A stretch of 63,298 bases of DNA from Cyanobacteria bacterium RI_101 (GTDB lineage Bacteria > Cyanobacteriota > Cyanobacteriia > Cyanobacteriales > Microcystaceae): contig WGLZ01000008.1 in assembly GCA_016471375.1 (NCBI GenBank), positions 1 through 63,298 on the forward strand, in the 5' to 3' direction. A program made the position numbers and the translations under genes. Below the pieces are notes generated by a model. The model searched no databases and was not told where the DNA came from. It saw only the letters and a program-made list of their open reading frames with translations. Below, in pieces: positions 1 to 8,967 of the stretch. The first letter of the stretch is position 1. Each line of letters opens with the position of its first letter.

Positions 1-51
1 CGGTGTTGCTTCCCAATCCGCCTCCGAAATCTGGATTTCTATGGCTTTCAT
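1..51 (-). CDS. 5' end of an unidentified gene leaving the window
   Basis: On the minus strand an ATG at 51 opens MKAIEIQISEADWEATP and runs off the left edge. An AAGGA ribosome-binding sequence lies about seven bases upstream of the ATG, which is why I accept so short a fragment. Seventeen residues are too few to assign a family. It is divergent from the truncated hsdR remnant on its right. Confidence 0.4.
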   Translation of the reverse strand, partial: MKAIEIQISEADWEATP

Positions 52-131
52 CTCTATCGTCCTTGTTTGCCCTCTTACCATACACCATCTACTCCTCTCC
101 CTGAAACCCCCATTTCTTCGTTCACCCTTGA

Positions 132-1604
132 AAGGTTACCAGCCAAGACAGTAAATTTCACGCCCTCTTCGCCACCAACAGCATTCCTGAAGCCATTGAA
201 TATTATCGGCGCTTTAAAACAGCCCAACCCAACCTTAAAGTTACCGCCCTATTTGACCCCAACATTGATAACAAAGATGATAACAACGACGATGACAACG
301 GCGCCGGCAATTCACTCTTCAAACAAAACGGCTTAGTGGAAATCCTCGCAGACTATAACCAACGCTATGGCCAAAACTTTGACCTCGGCGCCCATGACCG
401 CTTTAAAAAAGACGTCGCCGCCCGCCTCGCCCACAAGCGCCCCTATGGTCGCCTCGAAAAAGAGCCAGATAAGCAAATTGATTTGCTGATTGTCGTCGAT
501 CAAATGCTCACCGGCTTTGACTCCAAATGGATCAATATTCTTTACCTAGATAAAGTGCTGAGATATGAAAACATTATCCAAGCCTTTTCCCGCGCCAATC
601 GACTCTTTGGCCCCGACAAACCCTTTGGCGTCATCCGTTACTATCGCTATCCCCACACCATGGAGCGCCATATTGAAGAGGCTGTCAAACTCTACTCCGG
701 CGACAAGCCCTTGGGCCTCTTTGCCGATCGTTTAGAGGATAACTTAGAAGCCCTCAACGCCATTTATGACGACATCGCGGCGCTCTTTACCAGCGCCGGC
801 ATCGCCAACTTTGTCCAACTACCGGATGAAGTATCCGAACGGGCCCAGTTTGCCAAATGGTTTAGACAGTTTAATAATCACCTCGAAGCCGCCAAAATTC
901 AAGGCTTCATCTGGACAAAATTATCCTATTCCTTTGGCAAAGGTAAGCAAAAAACCGCAATCACACTTCACCTCGATGAAATGACCTATGCCACCTTGTT
1001 ACAACGCTATAAAGAACTGGCCACAGGCGGCGGCGGCTTAGGTTTACCAGAAGTGCCCTATGAAATTGATCCCTACATCACCGAAATTGACGCCGGTATT
1101 ATTGACGCCAATTACATGGACAGCCGCTTTGAAAAATACCTCAAAACCCTGCGACAAGACGGCGCTAGTCCCGCCCAAATCCAACAAACCCTCGATGAAC
1201 TCCACAAATCCTTTGCCTCCCTGAATCAAGAAGAACAGAAATATGCAAATATTTTCCTCAACGACATCCAACGGGGGGATATTATTCTGGAACCCGGCAA
1301 AACCTTCCGGGACTACATCACCGACTATCAAAGCCAAGGCAAAATCTCGCAAATCGCCAAGATTACCGAACTTTTAGGACTTGACGCCGACAAACTCCTT
1401 AAATTAATGAGCGCCGGCGCTACCGCGACTAATCTCAATGAATTTGGCCGATTCAAAGACCTAAAAAACACCGTGGATAAAGCCAAAGCTAAAGCCTACT
1501 TTGAAGAACGGGACGGCGAGATCATTCCTATCTTTAAAGTCAATATCAAAATTGATCGATTGCTTCAGGAATTTATTCTGAAAGGCGGATTTGATTTAGC
1601 CTAG
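132..1604 (+). pseudogene. hsdR: Type I restriction enzyme R subunit (HsdR), C-terminal remnant
   Basis: The reading frame from 132 encodes the second half of an HsdR motor subunit. It includes the segment KFHALFATNSIPEAIEYY, the helicase motif around VVDQMLTGFDSKW, and the motif VI-like QAFSRANR near 580-600, followed by the long C-terminal domain up to a TAG at 1602-1604. The N-terminal PD-(D/E)XK nuclease, Walker A and DEAD-type motifs are missing. A stop (129-131) closes the frame and the sequence before it does not continue the protein. A GTG at 336 could start a 422-residue product, but it would have no nuclease and an incomplete motor. I read it as a decayed type I restriction gene. 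No hsdM or hsdS is present nearby. Confidence 0.8.
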
Positions 1605-1691
1605 CCCCAGGAGAAACCGACTTCGAGTCCCATCCACTGGGGCGCGTCTCACTTCTGCAACGAGTACGCGTCGAATGAGACCCGCAGTTCC
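1605..1691. other. Short intergenic spacer with inverted GTCTCA/TGAGAC
   Basis: This 87-bp spacer lies between the convergent hsdR remnant and the rhomboid gene. GTCTCA at about 1649 and TGAGAC at about 1676 form an imperfect inverted pair without a T-run, so I do not call a terminator. Nothing else is recognised. Confidence 0.3.
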
Positions 1692-2285
1692 TCAACTGCG
1701 CAGCGCGGCGCCGATCAGTAAACCCAAAACCAATCCTAGGGCGTGACTTTCCAGACTCACCTGGGGCATCTGGCTATCGAGTAAAAACTGGAAGGCAATG
1801 ATGACGCCGAGACCCCATAACCGATTGCGATAGTAGGCGCTGGGGTAGGCTTGCCACTGGCGAAAGTAAATCCAGATTAATCCTCCCAGTAGCCCGATAA
1901 TGGCCGCCGAAGCGCCGACCAGGAGATGCTGATGCTGGCCGGTAAGCCAAAACCAAGTTCCCATGCCCACCATGGTACCGACTCCGGCGCCGAAGTAGAG
2001 GAAGCAAAACTTCCAAAACCCGTAATAGCGCTCCGTTAGGGTTCCAATAATCCCCAAAGCCAGTAAGTTGATCCCCAGATGGGGCCAGCCGAAGTGTAAA
2101 AAATTGGCGCTGAGCGCCCGCCACCATTCCCCCCGAGTCCAAAGACCAGTACTGAGAGCGCCGAGTTTTTCTAGGGTATCCGCGTTGTCGGCGCCGCCCT
2201 CTAGGGTCGTAGCGAGGAAAAAAGCCAAGTTTACCAAAATTAAAACCCCGCTGGCCCAGGGATAAAAACGAAATCCGGGTTTCAT
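1692..2285 (-). CDS. Rhomboid family intramembrane serine protease
   Basis: This 197-residue protein has about six hydrophobic segments and the rhomboid signatures. These are FLHFGWPHLGIN (His64, His69, Asn73), GAS in VGASAAIIGLLG with the presumed nucleophile Ser126, and SHALGLVLG with the presumed catalytic His181. The family cleaves membrane proteins inside the bilayer with a Ser-His dyad. The serine motif reads GASA rather than the commonest GxSG, which is tolerated in some members. Its ATG overlaps the TGA of the upstream DUF2079 gene (2282-2284), so the two are almost certainly one translationally coupled operon. The substrate is unknown. Confidence 0.85.
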   Translation of the reverse strand: MKPGFRFYPWASGVLILVNLAFFLATTLEGGADNADTLEKLGALSTGLWTRGEWWRALSANFLHFGWPHLGINLLALGIIGTLTERYYGFWKFCFLYFGAGVGTMVGMGTWFWLTGQHQHLLVGASAAIIGLLGGLIWIYFRQWQAYPSAYYRNRLWGLGVIIAFQFLLDSQMPQVSLESHALGLVLGLLIGAALRS

Positions 2286-3691
2286 CGGCGCTGGAAAAGA
2301 ACAACAGGGCCATTCTCCTCGACTAATTTAAAATCGGGACGACCGCGGAGAGTGGCGATTAAACTATCCACCGTCCCCTGAGCGTTTTCCCAGGCGGGAT
2401 TGGCTTGATTCAGTAAAATAAACTCGTATCGCGTTAAATCAAAGGGTTCGTTTTCCCGGATAGCCAATTGGATTTGGGGGCGATGACTTAAATGGGGGGC
2501 GATATTCGGCGCCGTTAACACAGACGCCTGGGGGGGAATTTGGCTCACCGCCGAGCGCAGGGCAGGCAACTGGGGCCAATTACTGAGATAACGCTCGCCA
2601 AAGTAACCGAATTTCGCCAAAGCTAGAAAGGCGATAATCGACCAGAGTAGAAGCCAACGGGGGCGCCGCAACCAAGTTCGTTTCTGTTGATAGTGGGTGA
2701 TCGAAAGGAGAATTAAAAAGGGAAAAATGGTCAGAGAATATTGATGAATGAGATCCTTTTGGGGCAGATAGGGCGTGATCAGATTTAAAAACAGCGCCGG
2801 AAAAGCGGGAATGAGCAGACTCCAATTGCGCCAAGTACTGGGAACCAGCCCCCACAACACCGGCAGGGTTAACAGGAGTAAATAAAAGGCGTTATCGAGG
2901 GTGAAAACCTGCCCCAAAAAGAGTTGGGGTTTAAAGACTAAATTTTGGAGAATTTCCCCTACTGAATTGCCCAGGTAACTATAGCGCCCCACCGCCGCCA
3001 CTTCTTTACCGCTGAATTGGGGAATAATCACTTTACTGGCAATCAGAAACCAAGACACTCCTAGGGCTAAAGTAACGGCGCCGACCCGTTTGCCTTTTTG
3101 CCAAAACAAGAGCCATAACCCTAAAAAGATCACCGTTAAAGATAAAACCGCCTTAGACGCCAAAATTAAAAGAACGGCGCTGAAATAGTGACCCCAGCGT
3201 TGTCCTTGCACCGCCCACAGCGCCCAGAATAGCCCCGGCAGAGCCAAAACTTCGGTGTGAAAATCAAAGAGATTGAGATTAAAAACCAAAGGATAGAGAA
3301 AATAGATCCAGATCAAAACTTTTTTCTCCCCCAGATTTAAGCCCAACCCTTCCCCCCAATACCAGAGGGGCCAGGCGGCGATTGCTAAGGCCAAAGCTTG
3401 AATCCCCAGAAGCCAATAAACCGAGGGAAACAGCTTATAAAACAGCGCCAGAGGATAAACCGTCAGCGCCGCGTGATCCCCCAAAATGTGCATCCCCGAA
3501 AAGGAAACAACAGGATTTTCCCCCCGACTAATCAGATAAATCGCCTGGTCAAACCACCCCAGATCCAGCGCCGTGGATTGAAATAGGAGATGGCGGGCGG
3601 TAGCCGCTAGGAAGAGAACCAAGGCGACATAACCGGCGCTGAGCCAGAGAAAACGGTCTGGGCCGGAAATTTTGGGCGAAACGGGGGGCAT
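2282..3691 (-). CDS. DUF2079 multi-pass membrane protein
   Basis: This 469-residue polytopic membrane protein has about ten or more hydrophobic helices. The N-terminal stretch LDLGWFDQAIYLISRGENP followed by HILGDHA is characteristic of the DUF2079 family, which is common in cyanobacteria and related in layout to GT-C glycosyltransferases. I place the start at the ATG of MPPVSPKISG (3691). The open frame continues 30 codons upstream, but that part is basic, low-complexity and runs into interspersed repeats. The function is not established; a lipid-linked sugar transfer role is only an inference from the fold. It is coupled to the rhomboid gene by an ATGA overlap. Confidence 0.75.
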   Translation of the reverse strand: MPPVSPKISGPDRFLWLSAGYVALVLFLAATARHLLFQSTALDLGWFDQAIYLISRGENPVVSFSGMHILGDHAALTVYPLALFYKLFPSVYWLLGIQALALAIAAWPLWYWGEGLGLNLGEKKVLIWIYFLYPLVFNLNLFDFHTEVLALPGLFWALWAVQGQRWGHYFSAVLLILASKAVLSLTVIFLGLWLLFWQKGKRVGAVTLALGVSWFLIASKVIIPQFSGKEVAAVGRYSYLGNSVGEILQNLVFKPQLFLGQVFTLDNAFYLLLLTLPVLWGLVPSTWRNWSLLIPAFPALFLNLITPYLPQKDLIHQYSLTIFPFLILLSITHYQQKRTWLRRPRWLLLWSIIAFLALAKFGYFGERYLSNWPQLPALRSAVSQIPPQASVLTAPNIAPHLSHRPQIQLAIRENEPFDLTRYEFILLNQANPAWENAQGTVDSLIATLRGRPDFKLVEENGPVVLFQRR

Positions 3692-4024
3692 AATCAAGGC
3701 TAACGCAGAGAGTCTAATGTTTCTGGTTCCCCTCCTTGGCGGTGTCCTGAGCTTGGCTACTGAGCAGTTCGACAGGCTCACTGTAACACCTGCCGAAGTA
3801 TGCCGAAGGAAGGGGTTAGGGGTGGGTTAGCGTTCAGGTTTAGAACCCACCCCCCAGCCCCCTCCCAAGAGGAGGAGTTAAACGACGCATTTGATGTGGA
3901 TGGGGTTTATAACGGCTTGCAGATGCGTGAGAGACGCACTTCGACTACGCTCAGTGCTCGATTGATTTCTCAACCCAGAGAATGCCGCCATAAACTATTT
4001 TTGATATCTGATAACTGATATCTG
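3692..4024. repeat. Intergenic patch of interspersed short repeats
   Basis: No gene is seen here. The stretch holds several short repeats that recur elsewhere in the window: GAGCAGTTCGACAGGCTCA near 3763, a CCCCCAGCCCC block near 3850-3880, a TTGCAG..GTGAGAGACGC unit at about 3916-3936 that returns at about 6318-6340, and CTTCGACTACGCTCAG near 3938. These resemble the mobile-looking REP/MITE-type spacers common in cyanobacterial genomes. Confidence 0.6.
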
Positions 4025-4378
4025 TCAAAAGGTGCTTCCGTTATGGCCCCACATCGCGCCCTTGGCGTCGGCGAACTCAATGTAGATCCGATTGGGGGGA
4101 ACTTGTAAAACTTGGTGAATGACCTCGCAAAAGTCCTTACTGATAGCCTTGGTCTGTTGGGGCGTCATAGCGCCGATACTTTTCACTTCTAGATAACAAA
4201 CCGGGTCGAAGGTGCCGGCAAAGGTCATCTGGGCGTTCGGCTCTAGACAGGTCATCACGTAGGATTCCGGTTTGCCCAAATGGCGGGCCAACTTCTGGGA
4301 CAGCGCCGTTAATAAGTCTTTGGTTTGAGCGGCGGACTGGGCTAGGGGGGAAGAGGTTTGAATTTTGAGGAGAGGCAT
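4025..4378 (-). CDS. Phenylpyruvate tautomerase / MIF-like protein
   Basis: This 117-residue protein begins MPLLKIQTS. The proline after the start methionine is the catalytic base of the tautomerase/MIF superfamily, so the start at 4378 is preferred over an upstream extension to 4486 that would bury it. The rest fits the MIF subfamily: YVMTCLEPNAQMTFAGTFDPVCYLEVKSIG in the middle, VPPNRIYIEFADAKGAMWGHNGSTF at the end, and the usual length of about 115. It probably catalyses keto-enol tautomerisation; the physiological substrate in cyanobacteria is not known. It stands alone between repeat patches. Confidence 0.85.
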   Translation of the reverse strand: MPLLKIQTSSPLAQSAAQTKDLLTALSQKLARHLGKPESYVMTCLEPNAQMTFAGTFDPVCYLEVKSIGAMTPQQTKAISKDFCEVIHQVLQVPPNRIYIEFADAKGAMWGHNGSTF

Positions 4379-4731
4379 AGCGTATCCCATTCGACAGCCT
4401 TGAGTGTAGCCCCTAGACGGCGCCGACGCCTCTATCGGCGAGTAAAATCCTAAAATCCCCCTAAATCCCTCTCCCTCCTTCGGCAAGCTCAGGAACCGGG
4501 GAGAGGGACTTTGACTCCCCTTCTCCCGTTCTGGGAGAAGGGGCTGGGTGATACCCTAAGCGCAGTCGAAGGGGATGAAGACAAACAAAGCAACCAGTAC
4601 AATCGAGATACTCCCAACTGTGACAATGACTTATCTGTGATAAAATCCTCTCCCGTGGAGGGGCGGGGTGGTCAATCTATCCTTGATCGCAAAGGGCTTG
4701 ATTTACGAATCACCTACGACCGCTATAGAGT
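4379..4731. repeat. Intergenic repeat patch
   Basis: No convincing gene. The sequence contains CCCCTAAATCCCTCTCCCTCC followed by a CTTCGGCAAGCTCAGGAACC unit, then a CTCCCCTTCTCCC...GGGAGAAGGGG inverted block (about 4516-4541) and GCGCAGTCGAAGGGG near 4560. The same blocks in the opposite order appear at about 6355-6420. The open frame across 4511-4738 is made of these repeats and I do not treat it as coding. Confidence 0.55.
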
Positions 4732-5829
4732 CTATTGAGCCACGGGAAGGCCAGCAATATTTTTGTCGTTAAACTGAACTAAGAGATCTTTGATTTCTTC
4801 CTGCTTAAAACGGAAAAAATTATTGTAAATAATAGATAGGCACTTATTGAACTGCTCGGGAAGTAACGACTCGTCTAAAAGTTGATTAAATAATTTAAAG
4901 AAAGAAATATCTCCTCTCTCTAAAGATCGTTTTTTAGCGTCCCCCGTCGCCGTAAAGAGAAAATGATAGGGAAAACTATTTTTCTCCTGGGGCAAAGAGC
5001 AGAAAAATGCCGACAGCAAGACAAAGAGCGGAAGAACTATTGTGTGCTTCTCCACGGTGTCTTTTAAAATTAATCTGACCTGAATTTTACGATAATTCAG
5101 ATTACTGCTATCTTCTTTCATCAAACTAAGCAAAGACTTATCCGCTTCGCAATTCGGGAAATTAAGAACGACGCCAAAATCACTCAAAGATGAAATCAAC
5201 TCTTGCCATTTACCCAAAGTTAAATTATCAATGCTGTAATTTAAATCACAGTAGTTGAGGATATCCTGTAGAGCCGACTCAAATTTAGGGGGTAAAGGGA
5301 CATCATCATATTGATGGAGATCGTCGGGAATCGGAGGAATGAAATAGCGAACTAGAAGTATGCGATGGTTTGCTGGATTAACCGCCTGCAAAAACTTATC
5401 TAAGTTTTGGGAGTAATCTTTAAAAGAAACAACTTTATTCAGGGACTTATCTTTAACGACACAAAGGAGATGACCCGGTTGTAAATTGAAGGCTTGACGA
5501 TATAACTTTTGCCGGAGATTTTCTTTATGTAACTTTAAACTTAAATGCAAGCTTGTTTCTACCGCGCGTAATAAATTCCCGCGTTGAGGTAAATCGACTT
5601 CCATCAAATCTACGATATGTAACGGCGTTAAAATACCATGGTGTAATTTTAAGTTGATGACTGACTTACCAAATTCATTGATGACTATTTTTTTGCGGTA
5701 AAAGTGTTTTTGTTTTTGTTCCTCTATGGTCGTCAGTTGACGAAGACCAATATCCTGAGAAACCACTTCCTGTTGGACGGTTTCATTAACTACGATTTGG
5801 GACTGTTTTTTAAAAAATTTAGAAAGCAT
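4732..5829 (-). CDS. Hypothetical protein, AT-rich orphan
   Basis: This is a 365-residue soluble protein that I do not recognise. It has no signal peptide and at most one moderately hydrophobic segment around residues 265-285 (HTIVLPLFVLLSAFFCSLP). It is rich in Leu, Lys, Asn and Phe, and the C-terminal third is helical and charged. Codon use is AT-leaning and nearly free of the GGCGCC motif that crowds neighbouring genes, which suggests later acquisition. The ATG at 5829 begins MLSKFFKKQS. It sits between two repeat patches and next to a MITE copy, so the whole block looks recently assembled. Confidence 0.6.
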   Translation of the reverse strand: MLSKFFKKQSQIVVNETVQQEVVSQDIGLRQLTTIEEQKQKHFYRKKIVINEFGKSVINLKLHHGILTPLHIVDLMEVDLPQRGNLLRAVETSLHLSLKLHKENLRQKLYRQAFNLQPGHLLCVVKDKSLNKVVSFKDYSQNLDKFLQAVNPANHRILLVRYFIPPIPDDLHQYDDVPLPPKFESALQDILNYCDLNYSIDNLTLGKWQELISSLSDFGVVLNFPNCEADKSLLSLMKEDSSNLNYRKIQVRLILKDTVEKHTIVLPLFVLLSAFFCSLPQEKNSFPYHFLFTATGDAKKRSLERGDISFFKLFNQLLDESLLPEQFNKCLSIIYNNFFRFKQEEIKDLLVQFNDKNIAGLPVAQ

Positions 5830-5970
5830 CGTCTTGAGGTAGTCTACAAATACTGTTTTAAAGCAAAAAAATAAAGAAGTAGAAACAGTGTAGCGCCTTA
5901 TCAGAAATTACACGGTTGGAAAAGTCAGTAAAAAGTTAGGTATTTTTTATACTTAAGAGTAAAAAAAAGA

Positions 5971-6088
5971 AGCTCTCCATGAGGGAAGCAATTAGCCTGA
6001 ACTTTGACTGGATAAGATTTTCTACCTTGCCGTTTAAATTATAATCGTATAAAAAGATACAGTTTATAGCCCGATCCCCCGGAGAGCC
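5971..6088 (+). mobile_element. MITE copy (non-autonomous element, about 118 bp)
   Basis: The left end AGCTCTCC (5971) and right end GATCCCCCGGAGAGCC (ending 6088) match the termini of the element at 61690-61821. Internal blocks also align in order: CAATTNGCC, GAAC, ACTGGAT, a T-rich block, a GTAT/ATAC block and GATCCCC. No target duplication is visible here: the left flank is an A-run and the right flank is ATCCTCAC. This suggests that one flank was lost by rearrangement. The minus-strand open frame across this stretch (5936-6196) is an artefact of the element. Confidence 0.75.
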
Positions 6089-6232
6089 ATCCTCACCATT
6101 CAGGACATCATCGAAAACAAACGGCGCTTGGATATTCGCCTGATTTTTGAAGTCCTTAAATCCGCCGAAAAACAACGGGAAACCGCCAGTCAACAAATTA
6201 GCCTCGACCTCCTCGACTCAACAGACATTTAG
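6089..6232 (+). pseudogene. C-terminal gene remnant abutting the MITE
   Basis: Directly after the MITE end an open frame reads ILTIQDIIENKRRLDIRL and continues through IFEVLKSAEKQRETASQQIS to a TAG at 6230-6232, 47 residues in all. Codon use matches the surrounding genome and the composition is that of a helical protein tail. There is no start codon or 5' part, and the left flank of the MITE does not carry the missing half. I cannot name the parent protein. Confidence 0.4.
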
Positions 6233-6594
6233 TCATCTTCTCGAAAATCCTAAATATTGACCCTAAAGACTCCGCCACAAAACCGGCGCTCTCCGGGGTC
6301 TCCAGACGGCGCTATAGCGGTTTGCAGATTAGTGAGAGACGCTTTTCGCTTGCCCTCATCCCCTTCGACTGCGCTCAGGGTATCACCCAGCCCCTTCTCC
6401 CAAGTTTGGGAGAAGGGGAGTCAAGACCCTAGTTATATCTAGGTTTTAAGTCCCTCTCCCCGGTTCCCGATTTTGTCCCCCGCCCGGCAGAGAAAAAGAC
6501 GGCGCTGGGGGAGCGGCGCCGGATAACGACAAGCCATCGGCTCCATCCTTTACCATGGGAACTACTGTAATTCCCCCTCCGACTCGCCCTAGCC
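6233..6594. repeat. Repeat-rich spacer upstream of mutS2
   Basis: No gene is seen. GCTCTCCGGGG near 6289 resembles a MITE terminus. TTGCAG..GTGAGAGACGC (about 6318-6340) repeats the unit at about 3916. CTTCGACTGCGCTCAGGG (about 6363) is followed by a CCCCTTCTCCC...GGGAGAAGGGG inverted block (about 6392-6420). The last 100 bp before mutS2 hold no clear promoter. Confidence 0.5.
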
Positions 6595-8967
6595 TTGATC
6601 CAATCCGAAACTCTTGAATTACTGGAATGGCCCCGCCTCTGTCAACAGGTGGCGGAGTTCGCGGAAACGCCCCTGGGTATCCTCGGCGCTCAAAACTTGC
6701 CGATTCCCGGGACTTTAGGTGAAAGCCAAACGCTATTGCGGCAAACCAAGGAAGTGGAGAGCCTGAGCAATAGCCTCAACCCCAACTGGAAATTTACCGG
6801 CGTCGCCGATTGTCGGCAGAGCCTAGAGCGGGCCGCCAAGGGCGGGATGTTAACCGGCGCCGAACTGCTGGAGATCGCCCAAACCCTCGCCGGCGCTCGG
6901 CGCCTCCGCCGGGTGATCGAGGAGCAGGAGGAGACGCCCACCCTGGCGGCGCTGGTGGCGGATCTGCGAACTTACCCGGACTTAGAGCAGGAGATTTACC
7001 ACTGCGTGGCGGAGGACGGTCAGGTCGCCGACCGGGCCAGCGCCAAATTGGGGGAACTGCGGGGCCAATCCCGGCGCTTGCGTGAGCAAATTTACCAAAA
7101 ACTCCAGAGTATCATCCAGCGCCAGGGCAACGCCCTTCAGGAAACGGTGATCACTCAACGGGGCGACCGCTACGTCCTGGCTGTGAAAGCCTCCCACAAG
7201 GAGCAAATTCCCGGCGTCGTTCAGGATAGCTCTAGCACCGGCGCCACTTTATATATCGAACCCAAGGGGACTTTGGACCTGGGCAATCAACTACGCCAAA
7301 ACCGCCGTCAGGAAATCCGGGAGGAGGAAGCGATTCTTCGGGCCCTGAGTGAAAAAGTGGGCGAGCGCCGGGAAGATTTAGACCATTTGCTGACGGTGGC
7401 GACCCAACTGGATTTGGCCAACGCTCGCCTCCGTTATAGCCTCTGGCTCGGCGCTAACCCGCCCCGCTTTATTCCCCCCGAGGAACCCATTACCCTGCGA
7501 CAGTTGCGCCATCCCCTCCTCGTTTGGCAACATCGGCGCCAAGACGGCCCGGAGGTGGTGCCCATTAGTTTGACCATCGATCCCCGGATTCGGGTCGTCA
7601 CCCTCACCGGCCCCAACACCGGAGGCAAAACCGCCACCCTCAAAACCCTCGGCTTAGCGGCGCTGATGGCGAAAGCGGGACTGTATCTCCCCGCCAAGGA
7701 GCCGGCGGAAATTCCTTGGTTCGCCCAGATCTTAGCCGATATTGGCGACGAGCAATCCCTGGAGCAGAGTTTATCCACCTTTTCCGGCCATATCCGCAGA
7801 ATTGGCCGCATTTTAGACGCCCTTCCCCCCGGAGACCCCTACGGCTCGGCCTTAGTTCTGCTGGACGAAGTCGGCGCCGGCACCGACCCGGTGGAGGGCA
7901 CGGCCCTGGCCATCGCGCTGTTAAATCATTTAGCCGAAACGGCCCAGTTAACCCTGGCCACCACCCATTACGGCGAACTGAAGGCGCTGAAGTATCAGGA
8001 CGCCCGTTTTGAAAACGCCTCGGTGGAATTCGACGAAGACACCCTGGCGCCCACCTACCGTCTACTCTGGGGCATTCCGGGGCGCTCCAACGCCCTGGCC
8101 ATCGCCCAGCGTCTGGGTCTGCCCCAGGGGATTTTAGATCAGGCAAAAGTTCGTCTCGGGGGATTGCGGGAAGATGTGAACCAGGTGATCGCCGGTTTGG
8201 AAGAACAGCGCCGGGAGCAGGAAAGCAAAGCGGGGGAGGCCCGGCGCTTATTAGAGGAAACCGAGGCGTTCCACCGGGAACTGTTGACGAAAGCCGAGAG
8301 TTTACAGCGCCGCGAACGGGAACTGAAACAGCAACAGGAGGAGGAAGTCCAGCGGGCCATCCTGGAGGCCAAGGCGGAAATCGCCCGGGTGATTCGTCAA
8401 CTGCAACGGGGAACCCCCAGCGCCCAGGACGCCCGTCAAGCCACCCAAGCCCTAGCCCAAATTCAACACAGCCAAAAAGCGGCGCCGCCGCCCCAGGGTT
8501 ATTTACCCCAAATCGGAGAACGGGTGCGCCTCGCCAATCTGGGTCAAACCGCGGAGGTGATCAGTCTAGACTCCGGGGAAGTGACGGTCAAATTGGGGTT
8601 GTTAAAAATGACCCTGCCCCTGGCGGACATTGAATCCCTAGACGGTAAAAAAGCGGCGCCGCCGCCCCCCAAACCGGCGCCGATGGCTCCTCCCGCCCAA
8701 ACGTCAAAGGCGCCAATCCTTCTGCGGAGCGAAAAAAATACCATTGATCTAAGAGGCAGTCGAGTGGACGCCGCGGAATCCCTGTTGGAGGAAGCGATTC
8801 GTCAAGCCAACGATTTTGGCGCCCTTTGGATTATCCACGGCAAGGGAACGGGGAAATTGCGGGAGGGCGTTCAGGCTTTTCTAGACCGTCATCCCCAGGT
8901 AAACCGGCACGAATCGGCCCCCCGGGAGGAGGGCGGCGCCGGAGTGACTGTGGCGTTTTTAAACTAG
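6595..8967 (+). CDS. mutS2: Endonuclease MutS2
   Basis: This 790-residue MutS2 protein has, in order, an N-terminal MutS core with clamp helices, an ABC-type ATPase with Walker A GPNTGGKT (339-346) and Walker B VLLDEVGAGTDP (from 421), a long charged coiled coil (about 515-610), and a C-terminal Smr nuclease domain starting at NTIDLRGSR (about 716) with the HGKGTGKLR loop. MutS2 lacks the mismatch-recognition domain of MutS; in other bacteria it suppresses recombination or acts on collided ribosomes. The start is a TTG (MIQSETLELLEW fits the family N-terminus); the ATG at 6555 is out of frame. The 3' end overlaps the convergent Wzc-like gene by 9 bp. Confidence 0.95.
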   Translation: MIQSETLELLEWPRLCQQVAEFAETPLGILGAQNLPIPGTLGESQTLLRQTKEVESLSNSLNPNWKFTGVADCRQSLERAAKGGMLTGAELLEIAQTLAGARRLRRVIEEQEETPTLAALVADLRTYPDLEQEIYHCVAEDGQVADRASAKLGELRGQSRRLREQIYQKLQSIIQRQGNALQETVITQRGDRYVLAVKASHKEQIPGVVQDSSSTGATLYIEPKGTLDLGNQLRQNRRQEIREEEAILRALSEKVGERREDLDHLLTVATQLDLANARLRYSLWLGANPPRFIPPEEPITLRQLRHPLLVWQHRRQDGPEVVPISLTIDPRIRVVTLTGPNTGGKTATLKTLGLAALMAKAGLYLPAKEPAEIPWFAQILADIGDEQSLEQSLSTFSGHIRRIGRILDALPPGDPYGSALVLLDEVGAGTDPVEGTALAIALLNHLAETAQLTLATTHYGELKALKYQDARFENASVEFDEDTLAPTYRLLWGIPGRSNALAIAQRLGLPQGILDQAKVRLGGLREDVNQVIAGLEEQRREQESKAGEARRLLEETEAFHRELLTKAESLQRRERELKQQQEEEVQRAILEAKAEIARVIRQLQRGTPSAQDARQATQALAQIQHSQKAAPPPQGYLPQIGERVRLANLGQTAEVISLDSGEVTVKLGLLKMTLPLADIESLDGKKAAPPPPKPAPMAPPAQTSKAPILLRSEKNTIDLRGSRVDAAESLLEEAIRQANDFGALWIIHGKGTGKLREGVQAFLDRHPQVNRHESAPREEGGAGVTVAFLN

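Noticed and set aside
5936-6196. Minus-strand 86-residue open frame
   Set aside because: It lies across the MITE copy and the gene remnant that reads on the other strand; composition is not protein-like.
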